DNA from: Desemzia incerta
GTDB lineage: Bacteria; Bacillota; Bacilli; Lactobacillales; Carnobacteriaceae
Reading direction: 5' to 3'
DNA length: 64,000 nucleotides
NCBI RefSeq assembly: GCF_900115825.1
Contig: NZ_FOXW01000002.1
Coordinates: forward strand, 91,795-155,794
This document shows positions 19,950 to 29,645 of the stretch, piece after piece. Position 1 is the stretch's first letter. Each line of letters starts with the position of its first letter. The notes under the pieces were generated by a model that was not told the origin of the DNA, did not search any database, and saw only the letters and a program-made list of their open reading frames with translations. The position numbers and the translations under genes are program-made.

Positions 19950-20537
19950 TTAACGAATTTCTTCTCTAATCTGAGACATCTCTTCATCCAACCTGAAAGC
20001 TGCTTCGGCTGCTCTTTCGAGACGAACTCTTAAATCTTTCGGCAAATCATCTTGGTATTTATAATTCAACGAATGCTCTATCGTTGCCCAAAAGTTCATG
20101 GCTAATGTTCTGATTTGTATTTCCACTAACACATTTTTTTCGCCATCTATCAATTGCACCGGATATTCTACGATGATGTGATACGAACGGTATCCACTAT
20201 CTTTTTTATGAGAAATGTAATCTTTTTCTTCAACAATTTTCATATCATTTCGTTTTTGGATCAATGCCACTATGTCTCTTATATCATCTACAAATTGGCA
20301 CATAATACGCAATCCAGCAATGTCTTGCATTTCATCTTCAAGTTTTTCATAAGGTATATCCCGCAACACCATTTTTCCTAAAATACTGTCTATAGGTTTG
20401 ACTCGTCCTGTGACGAATTCAATAGGGTTGTGTATATTTTCTGTATGGTATTGTCTGCGTATCCCTCTTAATTTCACTTTCAATTCTTCTACGGCTTGTG
20501 AATAAGGCGATAAAAATTCTGACCAGTTCTCAATCAT
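19950..20537 (-). CDS. relQ: Small alarmone synthetase RelQ (GTP pyrophosphokinase)
   Basis: 195 residues. Synthetase-only RelA/SpoT domain with GRVKPIDSILGKM, DIAGLRIMCQFVDDI, DSGYRSYHIIVEYPV and EIQIRTLAMNFWATIEHSLNYKY. It makes (p)ppGpp from GTP/GDP and ATP without a hydrolase or TGS/ACT region, as in B. subtilis YjbM and enterococcal RelQ. It ends at QIREEIR, somewhat shorter at the C-terminus than the roughly 210-residue homologues I recall. First gene of the relQ-nadK-rluD-mgtE run and divergent from the CYTH gene. Confidence 0.95.
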   Translation of the reverse strand: MIENWSEFLSPYSQAVEELKVKLRGIRRQYHTENIHNPIEFVTGRVKPIDSILGKMVLRDIPYEKLEDEMQDIAGLRIMCQFVDDIRDIVALIQKRNDMKIVEEKDYISHKKDSGYRSYHIIVEYPVQLIDGEKNVLVEIQIRTLAMNFWATIEHSLNYKYQDDLPKDLRVRLERAAEAAFRLDEEMSQIREEIR

Positions 20538-20699
20538 AGCTGCAACCTTCTTTACCTATTTCTTATCGATTTACTTTCTAATTCTCAATAGTACTAGTTT
20601 AACACATTTTAAAACAAAGAAGAAACTTCAAGTAAGGCTGAACTATGGTAAAATACTTTAGATGCAATAAAAAGGAATCGTCATTAAGGAGAGAATCGT

Positions 20700-21299
20700 A
20701 TGAGCGAAGAATTGGAAATAGAATTCAAAAATCTACTAAGCAAATCAGAATATAATGAGTTGCTGAATATTTTCAATGCGCGCGAAAAAGACTTTTTTTC
20801 GCAAGAAAATCATTATTTTGATACGGCAGATAGTCGGTTAAGAAAACTGAATTCAGGATTGAGAATCAGATTGCTGCCCCAATCAGCTGAGTTGACCTTA
20901 AAAACTCCTCTTGGACTGCATTTGTTGGAGACAACCGACCAGATGACATTAGAGGAAGCACATGCTTATTTAGCTGGCAGCACCATCAAAAAGGATGGTA
21001 TGGTAGGCAGAAAATTAACAGAAATGAACATTTTAATAGAAGATTTACGCATTATTGGTTCTTTAAAGACTGTAAGATTCGAAACATCCGTACCAGAAGG
21101 TCTGGTTGTTCTTGATAAAAGTACCTATGCAGGAAAATTAGATTATGAATTAGAATTTGAAGCACAAGATCATCATGAAGGGTTAGACTTTTTCAATCAG
21201 TTTTTAGAAAAATACGCAATCCCAAGAAGAATAGGAAAAAATAAAATAGCGCGTATGAAAGAGGCAATGGACGAAAACGAACGAAATGTGAAGCCTTAA
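20700..21299 (+). CDS. CYTH domain protein (YjbK-like)
   Basis: 199 residues from an ATG after AAGGAG. The N-terminal LEIEFK carries the ExExK signature of the CYTH superfamily (triphosphate tunnel metalloenzymes). Basic and acidic tunnel residues follow in LRIRLL, ELTLKTPLG and YELEFEAQ. CYTH enzymes act on triphosphate groups; this subgroup is the YjbK type beside relQ in many Firmicutes. Substrate unknown; a link to nucleotide or alarmone metabolism is inference from the neighbour. Confidence 0.9.
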   Translation: MSEELEIEFKNLLSKSEYNELLNIFNAREKDFFSQENHYFDTADSRLRKLNSGLRIRLLPQSAELTLKTPLGLHLLETTDQMTLEEAHAYLAGSTIKKDGMVGRKLTEMNILIEDLRIIGSLKTVRFETSVPEGLVVLDKSTYAGKLDYELEFEAQDHHEGLDFFNQFLEKYAIPRRIGKNKIARMKEAMDENERNVKP

Positions 21300-21311
21300 A
21301 AGGCTGTTTTT
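21292..21311 (+). terminator. Short terminator overlapping the CYTH stop codon
   Basis: A 6 bp stem (AGCCTT / AAGGCT) containing the TAA stop, followed by GTTTTT. Short, so only moderate support. Confidence 0.45.
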
Positions 21312-21478
21312 CCGGGGTTTTTGTAAAATTTGTGGCAAGTTTGTTACAAGCTTGTCTTTTTTTTCCATTTTTTGATTCAGTCCATTATCACTTTTCGTCT
21401 ATTTTTGATAAAGTGTCTATGTTGCCACAAAGAGTTGAGGTAACTAAAACAAAAAAATAAACTATATAAGGTGACGAC

Positions 21479-22117
21479 ATGCTTACTACAAAAAAAATAA
21501 TCGAGTTTTATTTATTTATTAATCCATTAGAAAAAGAAAGTTTTGAAAATTTGCAAAACATATTAGCTTTTGCTGAAACCAGACAAGAAAAAGTTTCTAT
21601 CCAAATCATGCCATTATTGAATTTATCTAGCTTTAACCATTTTATGTATAAACATAATCTTTCAGAAACAGATTTAACAACCAGAAATAAATTATTTGCT
21701 CAAACTTACGATATGTCTTTATCTTTTATTGCTGCTTCTATGCAAGGAAAGAAAAAAGGCCGCAAATTCTTATTGAATTTGCAAGATGCTGTATTGAATC
21801 AAGGTCGCACTTATTCTGAAGAATTACTTGTAGAGATGGCTGAAAAATCAAAAATCGATGTTCCTATGTTTTTCGACGATAAACAATCTGATTTTGCAAA
21901 AACGGCTTTCTCAGCTGATCAAAAAGTAGCGCGAGACATGAAAGTTGAAACTGCACCTTCTTGTGTGATGTTCAATGAATCATTGTATGAGTATGGTTTG
22001 TTACTAGAACATGAAGTTTCTTATTCTTTACTAAATAACTTGTATGACATCTCTCCTAACCAACTAGACACAGTGATGAAAAAAAATGTATTTCCAACAT
22101 TAAGAGTGTTAAATTAA
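21479..22117 (+). CDS. spxH: SpxH/YjbH-like DsbA-family adaptor protein
   Basis: 212 residues from an ATG after AAGGTGA. Thioredoxin-fold DsbA-type protein with an inserted helical domain and a cis-proline region near APSCVMF. The CxxC expected after the first strand is missing: the segment reads FINPLEKES. SpxH delivers Spx to ClpXP for degradation in Firmicutes, and this copy lies in the same block as spx, mecA and pepF. Without the cysteine pair it is unlikely to act as an oxidoreductase. Identification rests on fold, length and synteny. Confidence 0.82.
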   Translation: MLTTKKIIEFYLFINPLEKESFENLQNILAFAETRQEKVSIQIMPLLNLSSFNHFMYKHNLSETDLTTRNKLFAQTYDMSLSFIAASMQGKKKGRKFLLNLQDAVLNQGRTYSEELLVEMAEKSKIDVPMFFDDKQSDFAKTAFSADQKVARDMKVETAPSCVMFNESLYEYGLLLEHEVSYSLLNNLYDISPNQLDTVMKKNVFPTLRVLN

Positions 22118-22132
22118 CCGACAGGCTACATC

Positions 22133-22160
22133 AAAAGACTTCTTTAAGAAGTCTTTTTTT
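22133..22160 (+). terminator. Terminator of spxH
   Basis: Stem AAGACTTCTT / AAGAAGTCTT followed by T7. Confidence 0.88.
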
Positions 22161-22189
22161 ATGGTTTAACTTGTTTTATAACCAACTAC

Positions 22190-22227
22190 AAAAAAAAGAG
22201 ATGGACAACAGTGTCCATCTCTTTTTT
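22190..22227 (-). terminator. Terminator of pepF
   Basis: Stem AGAGATGGACA / TGTCCATCTCT flanked by A and T runs, 25 bp after the pepF stop on the minus strand. Confidence 0.92.
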
Positions 22228-22251
22228 ATACACCACTTTTAATGGCTAAGT

Positions 22252-24072
22252 TTAGTCTGCTTTTACTTCTTTTATTAATTCTTCTAATTCGTTCAAACGT
22301 CTTTCGAAGACAGCCATAGCTTTTTCAATGTAGTCTTTTTCTGTCATATCCACGCCAGCTTTTTTCATAACTTCAATCGGAAAGTCGCTATTACCAGATT
22401 TTAGATACGTTAGGTATTTATCTAATGCGCCTTCTTCTCCACTCATGATTTTATCTGCTAAAGCAGTAGCTGCAGAGAATCCTGTTGAATATTGATACAC
22501 ATAATAATTGTAGTAGAAATGAGGAATGCGAGACCATTCGTAAGCAATTTCGGGATCTTTTTCTACTGCAGGGCCATAATAACGAGCATTTAGTTCTCCA
22601 TAATAGTTCGTTAAAAACTCTGCTGTTAAAGGAGTTCCCTTTCTAGCTTCTTCATGTATTGTGTGTTCGAACTCAGCAAATTGAGTTTGACGGAAAATAG
22701 TTCCTTTAAACCCATCCAAATAATGGTTTAAAATGTACACACGTACTTTTGGATCCGTTACCGTTTGCAGCAGATATTCTGTTAAGATGTTCTCATTAGT
22801 TGTAGAGGCAATCTCCGCTAAGAAAATAGAGTAATCTCCATATACATATGGTTGATTTTTTCTCGTAAAGTAACTGTGAGCACTGTGCCCTAATTCATGC
22901 ACTAACGTATACAAATTGTTTAAAGAATCGTGCCAATTCAATAAAATGTAAGGATTGGTCGCATAAGCTCCGGATGAGTAAGCTCCACTTCGTTTTCCAG
23001 TATTTTCAACCACATCGATCCAGCGGTTTTCAAAAGCTTCTTCCAAGACAGCCTCATACTCTTTTCCAAGAGGTTGAAGAGCTTTCATCGTTTCCTCTTT
23101 GGCTTCCTCATATGTATACTTGATCCCAGCTTCTCCTGTGATTGGTGTATACATATCATACATATGCAATTCGTCTACTCCCAACAATTCTTTTCTAAGG
23201 GCTACGTAACGGTGAAGCAATGGCAAATGTTCTGCTACCACTTCAATCAAATTATCGTGAACTGATTCCGGAATATGATTATTTGCTAAAGCAGCCTCTC
23301 TGGCAGAGCCATAATGGTGCACTTTCGCATTGTAATTATGGTATTTCACATTTGATCCCAACGTACTGGCAAAGGTGTTTTTTAATCCTTGATATACACT
23401 GTAAAGTTTTTTGAAAGCTTGTTCACGTACCGAACGATTTGTGCTTTCCAGCAATTCTCCAAATACCCCATGAGATAGTTGGACATCTTCGCCGTTTTCA
23501 TCTTTTATAGTAGGAAATTGGATATCTGCATTGTTCAACACACTAAACGTCTTGCTTGAAGCCCCAAATATTTCACTAGCTCCTGCTAATAAAGCTTCTT
23601 CATTTGCAGATAGAATATGATCTCGGTTATCAGTCATCTGATCGATAAAGTGACGGTAAACAGCTAGTTCTTTATTTTCTTCAAAATAACTGTTTAGTTG
23701 ATTTTCAGGAATTTCTAGTACTTCTGGTTCAAACCAAGCCATTGCTTCTCCAGATTTGGCTGCCAATAAAGAAGCTGAATCATACATACCTTGATAGGTA
23801 GAATTAGCTGTATCCTGATCATTTTTTAAATGAGCGTATACATAGACTGTTTCAAGTTTGTTAGAAACATCTAATAACGTTTCGACAGCTTGTTGGAATG
23901 TTGTTGCACCTTCTTGCAATTTACCCTTAAACCCAGTTATTTTAGCTAAACTTCCTTCAACATCCTGGTAGGCTTTTTCAAATTCAGCATCTGAATTAAA
24001 AATAACTGTTAGATCCCAAGTCAGTTCTTCTGGTACTTCATGTCGTTTTGGTAATTTGTTTGATTCACTCAT
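22252..24072 (-). CDS. pepF: Oligoendopeptidase F (M3B)
   Basis: 606 residues, the normal PepF length. Zinc motif HELGHSAHSYF with the downstream glutamate in FLAEIASTTNE. It cuts peptides of about 7 to 17 residues in the cytoplasm. Ribosome site AGGAGG 9 bp upstream of the ATG. In B. subtilis the homologue sits between coiA and yjbH, as here; coiA lies upstream on the same strand, separated by a terminator. Confidence 0.97.
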   Translation of the reverse strand: MSESNKLPKRHEVPEELTWDLTVIFNSDAEFEKAYQDVEGSLAKITGFKGKLQEGATTFQQAVETLLDVSNKLETVYVYAHLKNDQDTANSTYQGMYDSASLLAAKSGEAMAWFEPEVLEIPENQLNSYFEENKELAVYRHFIDQMTDNRDHILSANEEALLAGASEIFGASSKTFSVLNNADIQFPTIKDENGEDVQLSHGVFGELLESTNRSVREQAFKKLYSVYQGLKNTFASTLGSNVKYHNYNAKVHHYGSAREAALANNHIPESVHDNLIEVVAEHLPLLHRYVALRKELLGVDELHMYDMYTPITGEAGIKYTYEEAKEETMKALQPLGKEYEAVLEEAFENRWIDVVENTGKRSGAYSSGAYATNPYILLNWHDSLNNLYTLVHELGHSAHSYFTRKNQPYVYGDYSIFLAEIASTTNENILTEYLLQTVTDPKVRVYILNHYLDGFKGTIFRQTQFAEFEHTIHEEARKGTPLTAEFLTNYYGELNARYYGPAVEKDPEIAYEWSRIPHFYYNYYVYQYSTGFSAATALADKIMSGEEGALDKYLTYLKSGNSDFPIEVMKKAGVDMTEKDYIEKAMAVFERRLNELEELIKEVKAD

Positions 24073-24130
24073 AGCACATAACCTCCTAAATTTTCATCAC
24101 TTTCTAATCTTAACATAATTTTCACATAAA

Positions 24131-24171
24131 AAAAGTGAGAGCTGCATTTTTTTCTGTTTTACAGCTCTTTT
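24131..24171 (-). terminator. Probable terminator of coiA
   Basis: Stem AGAGCTG / CAGCTCT whose loop includes the coiA stop codon, then CACTTTTTTT on the minus strand. Confidence 0.55.
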
Positions 24172-25322
24172 TTGTCCAATTTTTCAAATTCGTCTAGTTT
24201 CTCACTTTCGTATTTGTATGTATAAGGCAGATTATTAATCCGCCATTCCCTTGCATTCAACGAAGTAAGAACAGTCTGTTTTTCCAGTTTTGATAAATAA
24301 GAATAGAACACTTTTTCCTTTATTGTATTTTCAATAAAAGGTAAAAGACAAAAATGGAATTCTTTATTTTTTTTCATATCCTCTATTTTTGTATCCAATT
24401 CTTCCTTTGAAAATATTTTTCCGCTGCCCTTTTCTTTTATCCATTCTAGAAGAATCATTTTCCAGAAATGTGGGATCGTTTTAATGATCCATTCATTCTC
24501 TACAGGTATGTATACTTCTTTAGGTAGGGAAATCAGTGAATATCCATGATAATAAATATATTTTTGAAATTCGACCATCTTTGGATTTTGATAGAGTCTT
24601 CCTTTTATTAAGTATTCATGGCTTTTTTGGTAAGAAAAATTATGGGTTATTTCATTTGTTGGAACCGTTGATTCGGACATATCGAACCATTTTTTTAATC
24701 CGGCCAAATCAACGAGCATTACCCTTTTTCTGACCGAACCGCCTGGCTGGTCAACGGATATATTGGCATAGATTTCGAATAACTGTTTATCTTCTCTTAA
24801 ACAAATAAAATAAATCCCTAAAAGTGGATGATGTCTCAGAAATAGTTGTTGAAAAGGAGTCACCTGTCTTTTTAATTGAAATTTGCTGCCGGCAATCCAT
24901 AGAACTTCATACCCGTTTTTTCGATACCCTTCTGTTCGCTCCAACATTTTTTCAAATGATAACGGACTGCACTGAAATTCTATCGCTATCGGTCGGTCTG
25001 CCTCTGGCCAAATCAATAAGTCCGGTCTTTGATGCAACTCCGGCAAATAGGCTTCTAATTGACAAGGAATATTTTCATTTGAGAACCATTCAAATAATAA
25101 TTTTTTTCCTGCTAAATGTTCTTGAGTCTCTCCTTCTGAAAAAAGCGAACAGTTGCTATGTCTGAAGTGAGCAAAATGCGCTTGAATAACTTTGCCGCTT
25201 TTTAAAAATACTTTTTCATGACAACCTGGACAGAAATAAACGTGTTGCACCTCCTGGTTATTCCCTTTATTGATTTGGTCAGCAGTAATGTGTTCATTTT
25301 TAACCGTTAAAGCTACATACAT
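24159..25322 (-). CDS. coiA: Competence protein CoiA
   Basis: 387 residues from ATG 25322; a GTG at 25331 lies on the AAGGAG ribosome site. The N-terminus has a zinc-like CPGC and several histidines (HFAHFRH). A nuclease-like core follows: RPDLLIW then IAIEFQCSPLS, the pattern of PD-(D/E)XK folds. CoiA is needed after DNA uptake, for recombination during transformation. Position between pepF and mecA is as in B. subtilis. No competence regulation site is seen nearby. Confidence 0.9.
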   Translation of the reverse strand: MYVALTVKNEHITADQINKGNNQEVQHVYFCPGCHEKVFLKSGKVIQAHFAHFRHSNCSLFSEGETQEHLAGKKLLFEWFSNENIPCQLEAYLPELHQRPDLLIWPEADRPIAIEFQCSPLSFEKMLERTEGYRKNGYEVLWIAGSKFQLKRQVTPFQQLFLRHHPLLGIYFICLREDKQLFEIYANISVDQPGGSVRKRVMLVDLAGLKKWFDMSESTVPTNEITHNFSYQKSHEYLIKGRLYQNPKMVEFQKYIYYHGYSLISLPKEVYIPVENEWIIKTIPHFWKMILLEWIKEKGSGKIFSKEELDTKIEDMKKNKEFHFCLLPFIENTIKEKVFYSYLSKLEKQTVLTSLNAREWRINNLPYTYKYESEKLDEFEKLDKKEL

Positions 25323-25486
25323 CCTTATCACTCCTTATTCATCATGATTCCTTATGGATAATATGCGCAAAAAAATAGACTTTTCTTATAAAAAATGATA
25401 TTTTGACAATTTTTAATTATATATAAAGAAAGACGCTCATGCTTTTAGGAGGCGGTATAGAGAAGACCCCTTGATTTTCTATACAC

Positions 25487-25526
25487 AAAAATACCTGATG
25501 AGAAAACAAATTCTCATCAGGTGTTT
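25487..25526 (-). terminator. Terminator of mecA
   Basis: 12 bp stem ACCTGATGAGAA / TTCTCATCAGGT with ATTTTT after it on the minus strand. Confidence 0.88.
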
Positions 25527-25544
25527 TGCACATAGTATTCTAGT

Positions 25545-26222
25545 TTACTTAAAAAAGTAGCGAAGTGTCTCTAATGCACTTCTTTCAATGATTGATTTGC
25601 CGTACTCTTCAAGAATACCACTGGTTACATTGGTTTTCTTAGCAAATTCCAGCACTAAAGCTGTTTCGCGTTCCATATTGAAGATTTGCGCCCCATCTAC
25701 GAAGAGGACGATTTCTAAATAGTAGCGATTGTTGTAATAATAAACATTTGACACAGCGTTATTCAAATACAATATTTTTGATAAACTGATTAGATCTTCA
25801 AAATCTTCAAATTCCACAACCAATTCTTTCGTTTGATTTGATGGATCACCTAAATACATATCGATTTCATCCATATCAGTATCTAAATTTTGATTATCAG
25901 AAGTAATTCGGTCTTGAATGTACTGAGTTATCTCATCTTTACTAAAATTTTCAGCATCAGATAAGTCCAAATGGTCAGCAGAAGGGCCTTCTTTACTAAT
26001 AAATAATTCAAGTCCATTTCCTTTAGGTAAAACTTGAAAAGTTATGGCATCAGATTCATGGAACTGTTCATCAATATCTACTTCTTCCAAAATACTATAA
26101 AAGAAATTTTCAATTTGTTTACGGTTTCCTAAGAGATCTAAAAATTTAATTCCTCTTTCTTCTAAATCAGAATTATCAATTTCTACTCGAATGGTATCTT
26201 CATTAATACGTTCCATTTCCAT
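25545..26222 (-). CDS. mecA: Adaptor protein MecA
   Basis: 225 residues. N-terminal substrate-binding domain (MEMERINEDTIRVEIDNSDL), an acidic linker near 95-130, and a C-terminal ClpC-binding domain rich in aromatic residues (VYYYNNRYYLEIVLF). MecA targets proteins such as ComK or ComX to ClpCP. This is the proteolysis adaptor, not the methicillin-resistance PBP2a gene of the same name. It lies between coiA and spx on the same strand but is bounded by terminators. Confidence 0.95.
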   Translation of the reverse strand: MEMERINEDTIRVEIDNSDLEERGIKFLDLLGNRKQIENFFYSILEEVDIDEQFHESDAITFQVLPKGNGLELFISKEGPSADHLDLSDAENFSKDEITQYIQDRITSDNQNLDTDMDEIDMYLGDPSNQTKELVVEFEDFEDLISLSKILYLNNAVSNVYYYNNRYYLEIVLFVDGAQIFNMERETALVLEFAKKTNVTSGILEEYGKSIIERSALETLRYFFK

Positions 26223-26352
26223 AGTCCTGCACCTACTTTCTATGCAATTCCATTGAATTGCTAGCTAAAAGCTCATTTATATCTATAGATTTATTGTATA
26301 GGAAATTATTTAAATGTAAAGCCAAAAAACTGTAAACTACTAGCTGGAGGGT

Positions 26353-26393
26353 AAAAAAATAGAGCTGGACCAAGATTATTGGTTCAAGCTCTG
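26353..26393 (-). terminator. Terminator of spx
   Basis: Imperfect stem (AGAGCTTGAACCAA / TTGGTCCAGCTCT) followed by ATTTTTTT on the minus strand, about 100 bp after the spx stop. Confidence 0.8.
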
Positions 26394-26497
26394 TTAAATT
26401 TTCGCTTTTAGACAAACAGTAAAAATCAACTTCATTACTCAATGTTTATGGATACGACATTTCTTTGAGTCGTTAACCTTTGCTTAACCTTTTGTGT

Positions 26498-26896
26498 TCA
26501 AATTCCTGCTATTAGTTGTGCTTTTTGTAACTCTAATGCACGAACTTCTCTTGGCAAGAAACGACGAATTTCATCTTCATTGTAACCTACTTGCAGACGT
26601 TTTTCGTCTACCATGATAGGGCGACGTAATAAACCAGGGTTTTCTTGGATCACATCGTATAATTCTTGTAAATTCATATCGTCTAAATCGATGTTTAATT
26701 CTTGGAAAGCTTTTGAACGAGTCGAAATAATTTCTTCCGTACCGTCTTCTGTCATACGTAAAATGGATTTGATTTCTGTAATCGTTAACCCTTCAGAAAA
26801 AATATTTCTTTCTACATAAGGAATATCATTTTCTTCTAACCACGCTCTCGCTTTTCGACATGATGTGCAGCTTGGTGATGTAAATAAAGTAACCAT
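26498..26896 (-). CDS. spx: Global redox regulator Spx
   Basis: 132 residues, ArsC-like fold. The redox switch Cys10-Thr-Ser-Cys13 is intact, and the [24 protein letters not shown] region that contacts RNA polymerase alpha is present. Spx binds the alpha C-terminal domain and redirects transcription under thiol stress; it is degraded by ClpXP with SpxH, which is encoded 4.4 kb away. Upstream lies a 515 bp intergenic region with an exact PerR-box match at 27128-27142. Confidence 0.96.
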   Translation of the reverse strand: MVTLFTSPSCTSCRKARAWLEENDIPYVERNIFSEGLTITEIKSILRMTEDGTEEIISTRSKAFQELNIDLDDMNLQELYDVIQENPGLLRRPIMVDEKRLQVGYNEDEIRRFLPREVRALELQKAQLIAGI

Positions 26897-27005
26897 ATGT
26901 ATTCTCTCCTTTGTAATGAGCTAGTTTTTTTATCAATGGTTGATGTATCACTTGCTAACTTACAAGGATTATTATAACGAATGATTTATACAAAGTCTAC
27001 CCCTT

Positions 27006-27025
27006 TTTGACATTTTTTTGTCAAA
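27006..27025. repeat. Short inverted repeat in the spx-trpS region
   Basis: TTTGACA and TGTCAAA separated by six T residues, perfect over 7 bp each side. Could be an operator or a weak terminator; function unassigned. Confidence 0.4.
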
Positions 27026-27127
27026 TTTAGTTATTATTTTTGTATATTTTAGTCACTTTTATTATTCCGTTCACAATAATAATCTGCAAACCTTTTTAAA
27101 TCAACGTTATTTTATACTTGTGTATAT

Positions 27128-27142
27128 TTATAATAATTATAA
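27128..27142. promoter_or_regulatory. PerR-box match upstream of spx
   Basis: TTATAATAATTATAA fits the PerR consensus TTATAATNATTATAA at every position. On the minus strand it covers a TATAAT -10 (27136-27141) with a TTCAGA -35 at 27160-27165 and an 18 bp spacer, 232 bp or more upstream of spx. AT-rich context raises the chance of a fortuitous match. Confidence 0.55.
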
Positions 27143-27339
27143 ATAAGTTATTATTACATTCTGAACTTTTTCCGCCTTTTTAGTGAAAACCCTTTAATGT
27201 CAACTTTCTTAAAACAATTTCCATTTTCACTTATCATTTTTTTCGAAATAGTAGACACCTAACAAGTTTTAATAATTTTTCCTTTTATTTAAGGAAAGAC
27301 CTAAATTTTCAAGGTTTTAAGCAAATATTTCCTATTTTT

Positions 27340-27369
27340 CATAACAAACGGCTCTTTTTTTGTTATGAT
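27340..27369 (+). promoter_or_regulatory. trpS extended -10 promoter with overlapping inverted repeat
   Basis: TGT-TATGAT (27361-27369) is an extended -10 about 43 bp before the start. The arms CATAACAAA (27340-27348) and TTTGTTATG (27359-27367) form a perfect 9 bp inverted repeat whose right arm overlaps the -10. Confidence 0.45.
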
Positions 27370-27408
27370 ATCTAGGGAGCAAGAATTGTATAGATACAGG
27401 GAGTGTAA

Positions 27409-28416
<1,008 letters not shown>

Positions 28417-28500
28417 TAATCGCTATTAAAAAGATCTGTGTCATTAATCCACAGCAATCAAGGGTGAACAAACACAGAAAAGTTACACTTGTTTCAAAAT

Positions 28501-28563
28501 AAAAAAGACTGAACAAAGTCATGCCCAATTTTTGGGCGGTAAACTTTGTTCAGTCCTTTTTTT
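28501..28563. terminator. Bidirectional terminator between trpS and lplA
   Basis: Long stem GACTGAACAAAGT / ACTTTGTTCAGTC with an inner GCCCAATTTTTGGGC hairpin, A run left and T run right. Confidence 0.9.
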
Positions 28564-29581
28564 AATAAATCAAATGGACTAATTCTTCTCTAGTAATATC
28601 TCCAAAATACTTCTTGATGTCTATTTCATCAAATGCTGCGGAAATCGTTTTTGCTTCGTATTTAATGCCGGTTAATTTTTCTTCCACATCAGAAATTTCT
28701 CCTAGTCCAAAGAAATCTCCGTATATTTTGATGTCTTGGATGATACCTTTTTCAACGTTCAATTTCACATCGATAGATCCTATAGCAAATCGTTGACTTC
28801 TTTCAATGTCAAAGTCGGGTGATTTCCCATAATTCCATTCCCAATTTCCAGTGTATTGTTTCGAGAACTCTTCTATTTTATCCCAGTCTTTTTCTGTTAA
28901 TTTGAATTCTTTAACCTCTTCAACAGAGTCGACTTCAAAAATGTTCAATAACAATCTTTCACGGAATTGCTTCGTATTCATAAATTGGAATTCATCAGAC
29001 ATAAATGGTTTGATGTTGGTTACGCGACTTCTAACAGACTTGATTCCTTTAGATTCCAACTTTTCTTTTTTTGGTTTTAAAGCTTTTACTACTGCATCGA
29101 TTTCGCTGTCAAACATGATCGTTCCATGAGCTGTCATACGCCCATTTTTGGAGTACATTGCATTACCAGAAAATTTTTGTCCATTGATCAGCAAATCATT
29201 CCGTCCTTTTAGTTCAGCACCTTCGACCCCGATTTTATGCAAGGCTGTAATTACCGGTTCAGTAAATTTGCTGAAGTTACGGAAAGAATCCCCATCATCT
29301 TTTGTGATAAAACAAAAAGACAGATTTCCGAAATCATGGTAAACAGCACCGCCGCCAGAAAAACGACGCACGACATGAATATTGTTTTGTTCTACATAAT
29401 CGCGGTTTACTTCCTCATATGCATTTTGGTTTTTTCCTATTATAATGGAAGGCTCATTGATATAGAACAACAAAATCGGTTCATCGAGATGAATTTCATT
29501 CAATAAATAATATTCAATCGCTAAATTTAATCTAGGATCTGTTATTTCTTCTCCATTGCGCTCATTTTTTACGTAATACAC
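28562..29581 (-). CDS. lplA: Lipoate-protein ligase
   Basis: 339 residues from GTG 29581; the ATG at 29608 would put the AAAGGGGA ribosome site inside the gene. Signature RRFSGGGAVYHD and the catalytic lysine in GQKFSGNAMY are present, followed by the C-terminal accessory domain (WEWNYGKSPDF). It attaches scavenged lipoate to E2 subunits or GcvH in two steps with ATP. It lies 64 bp downstream of the metallo-beta-lactamase fold gene, like yhfI-lplJ in B. subtilis. Confidence 0.93.
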   Translation of the reverse strand: MYYVKNERNGEEITDPRLNLAIEYYLLNEIHLDEPILLFYINEPSIIIGKNQNAYEEVNRDYVEQNNIHVVRRFSGGGAVYHDFGNLSFCFITKDDGDSFRNFSKFTEPVITALHKIGVEGAELKGRNDLLINGQKFSGNAMYSKNGRMTAHGTIMFDSEIDAVVKALKPKKEKLESKGIKSVRSRVTNIKPFMSDEFQFMNTKQFRERLLLNIFEVDSVEEVKEFKLTEKDWDKIEEFSKQYTGNWEWNYGKSPDFDIERSQRFAIGSIDVKLNVEKGIIQDIKIYGDFFGLGEISDVEEKLTGIKYEAKTISAAFDEIDIKKYFGDITREELVHLIY

Positions 29582-29645
29582 ACTGCATTCCCCTTTTCTT
29601 ATAATCACTTCATCCTACTAATTCATGAATCTCTATTCCGTTGCT

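Noticed and set aside
26233-26442. 69-codon minus-strand frame between mecA and spx
   Set aside because: It spans the spx terminator stem, has no fitting ribosome site and an odd composition; treated as chance.
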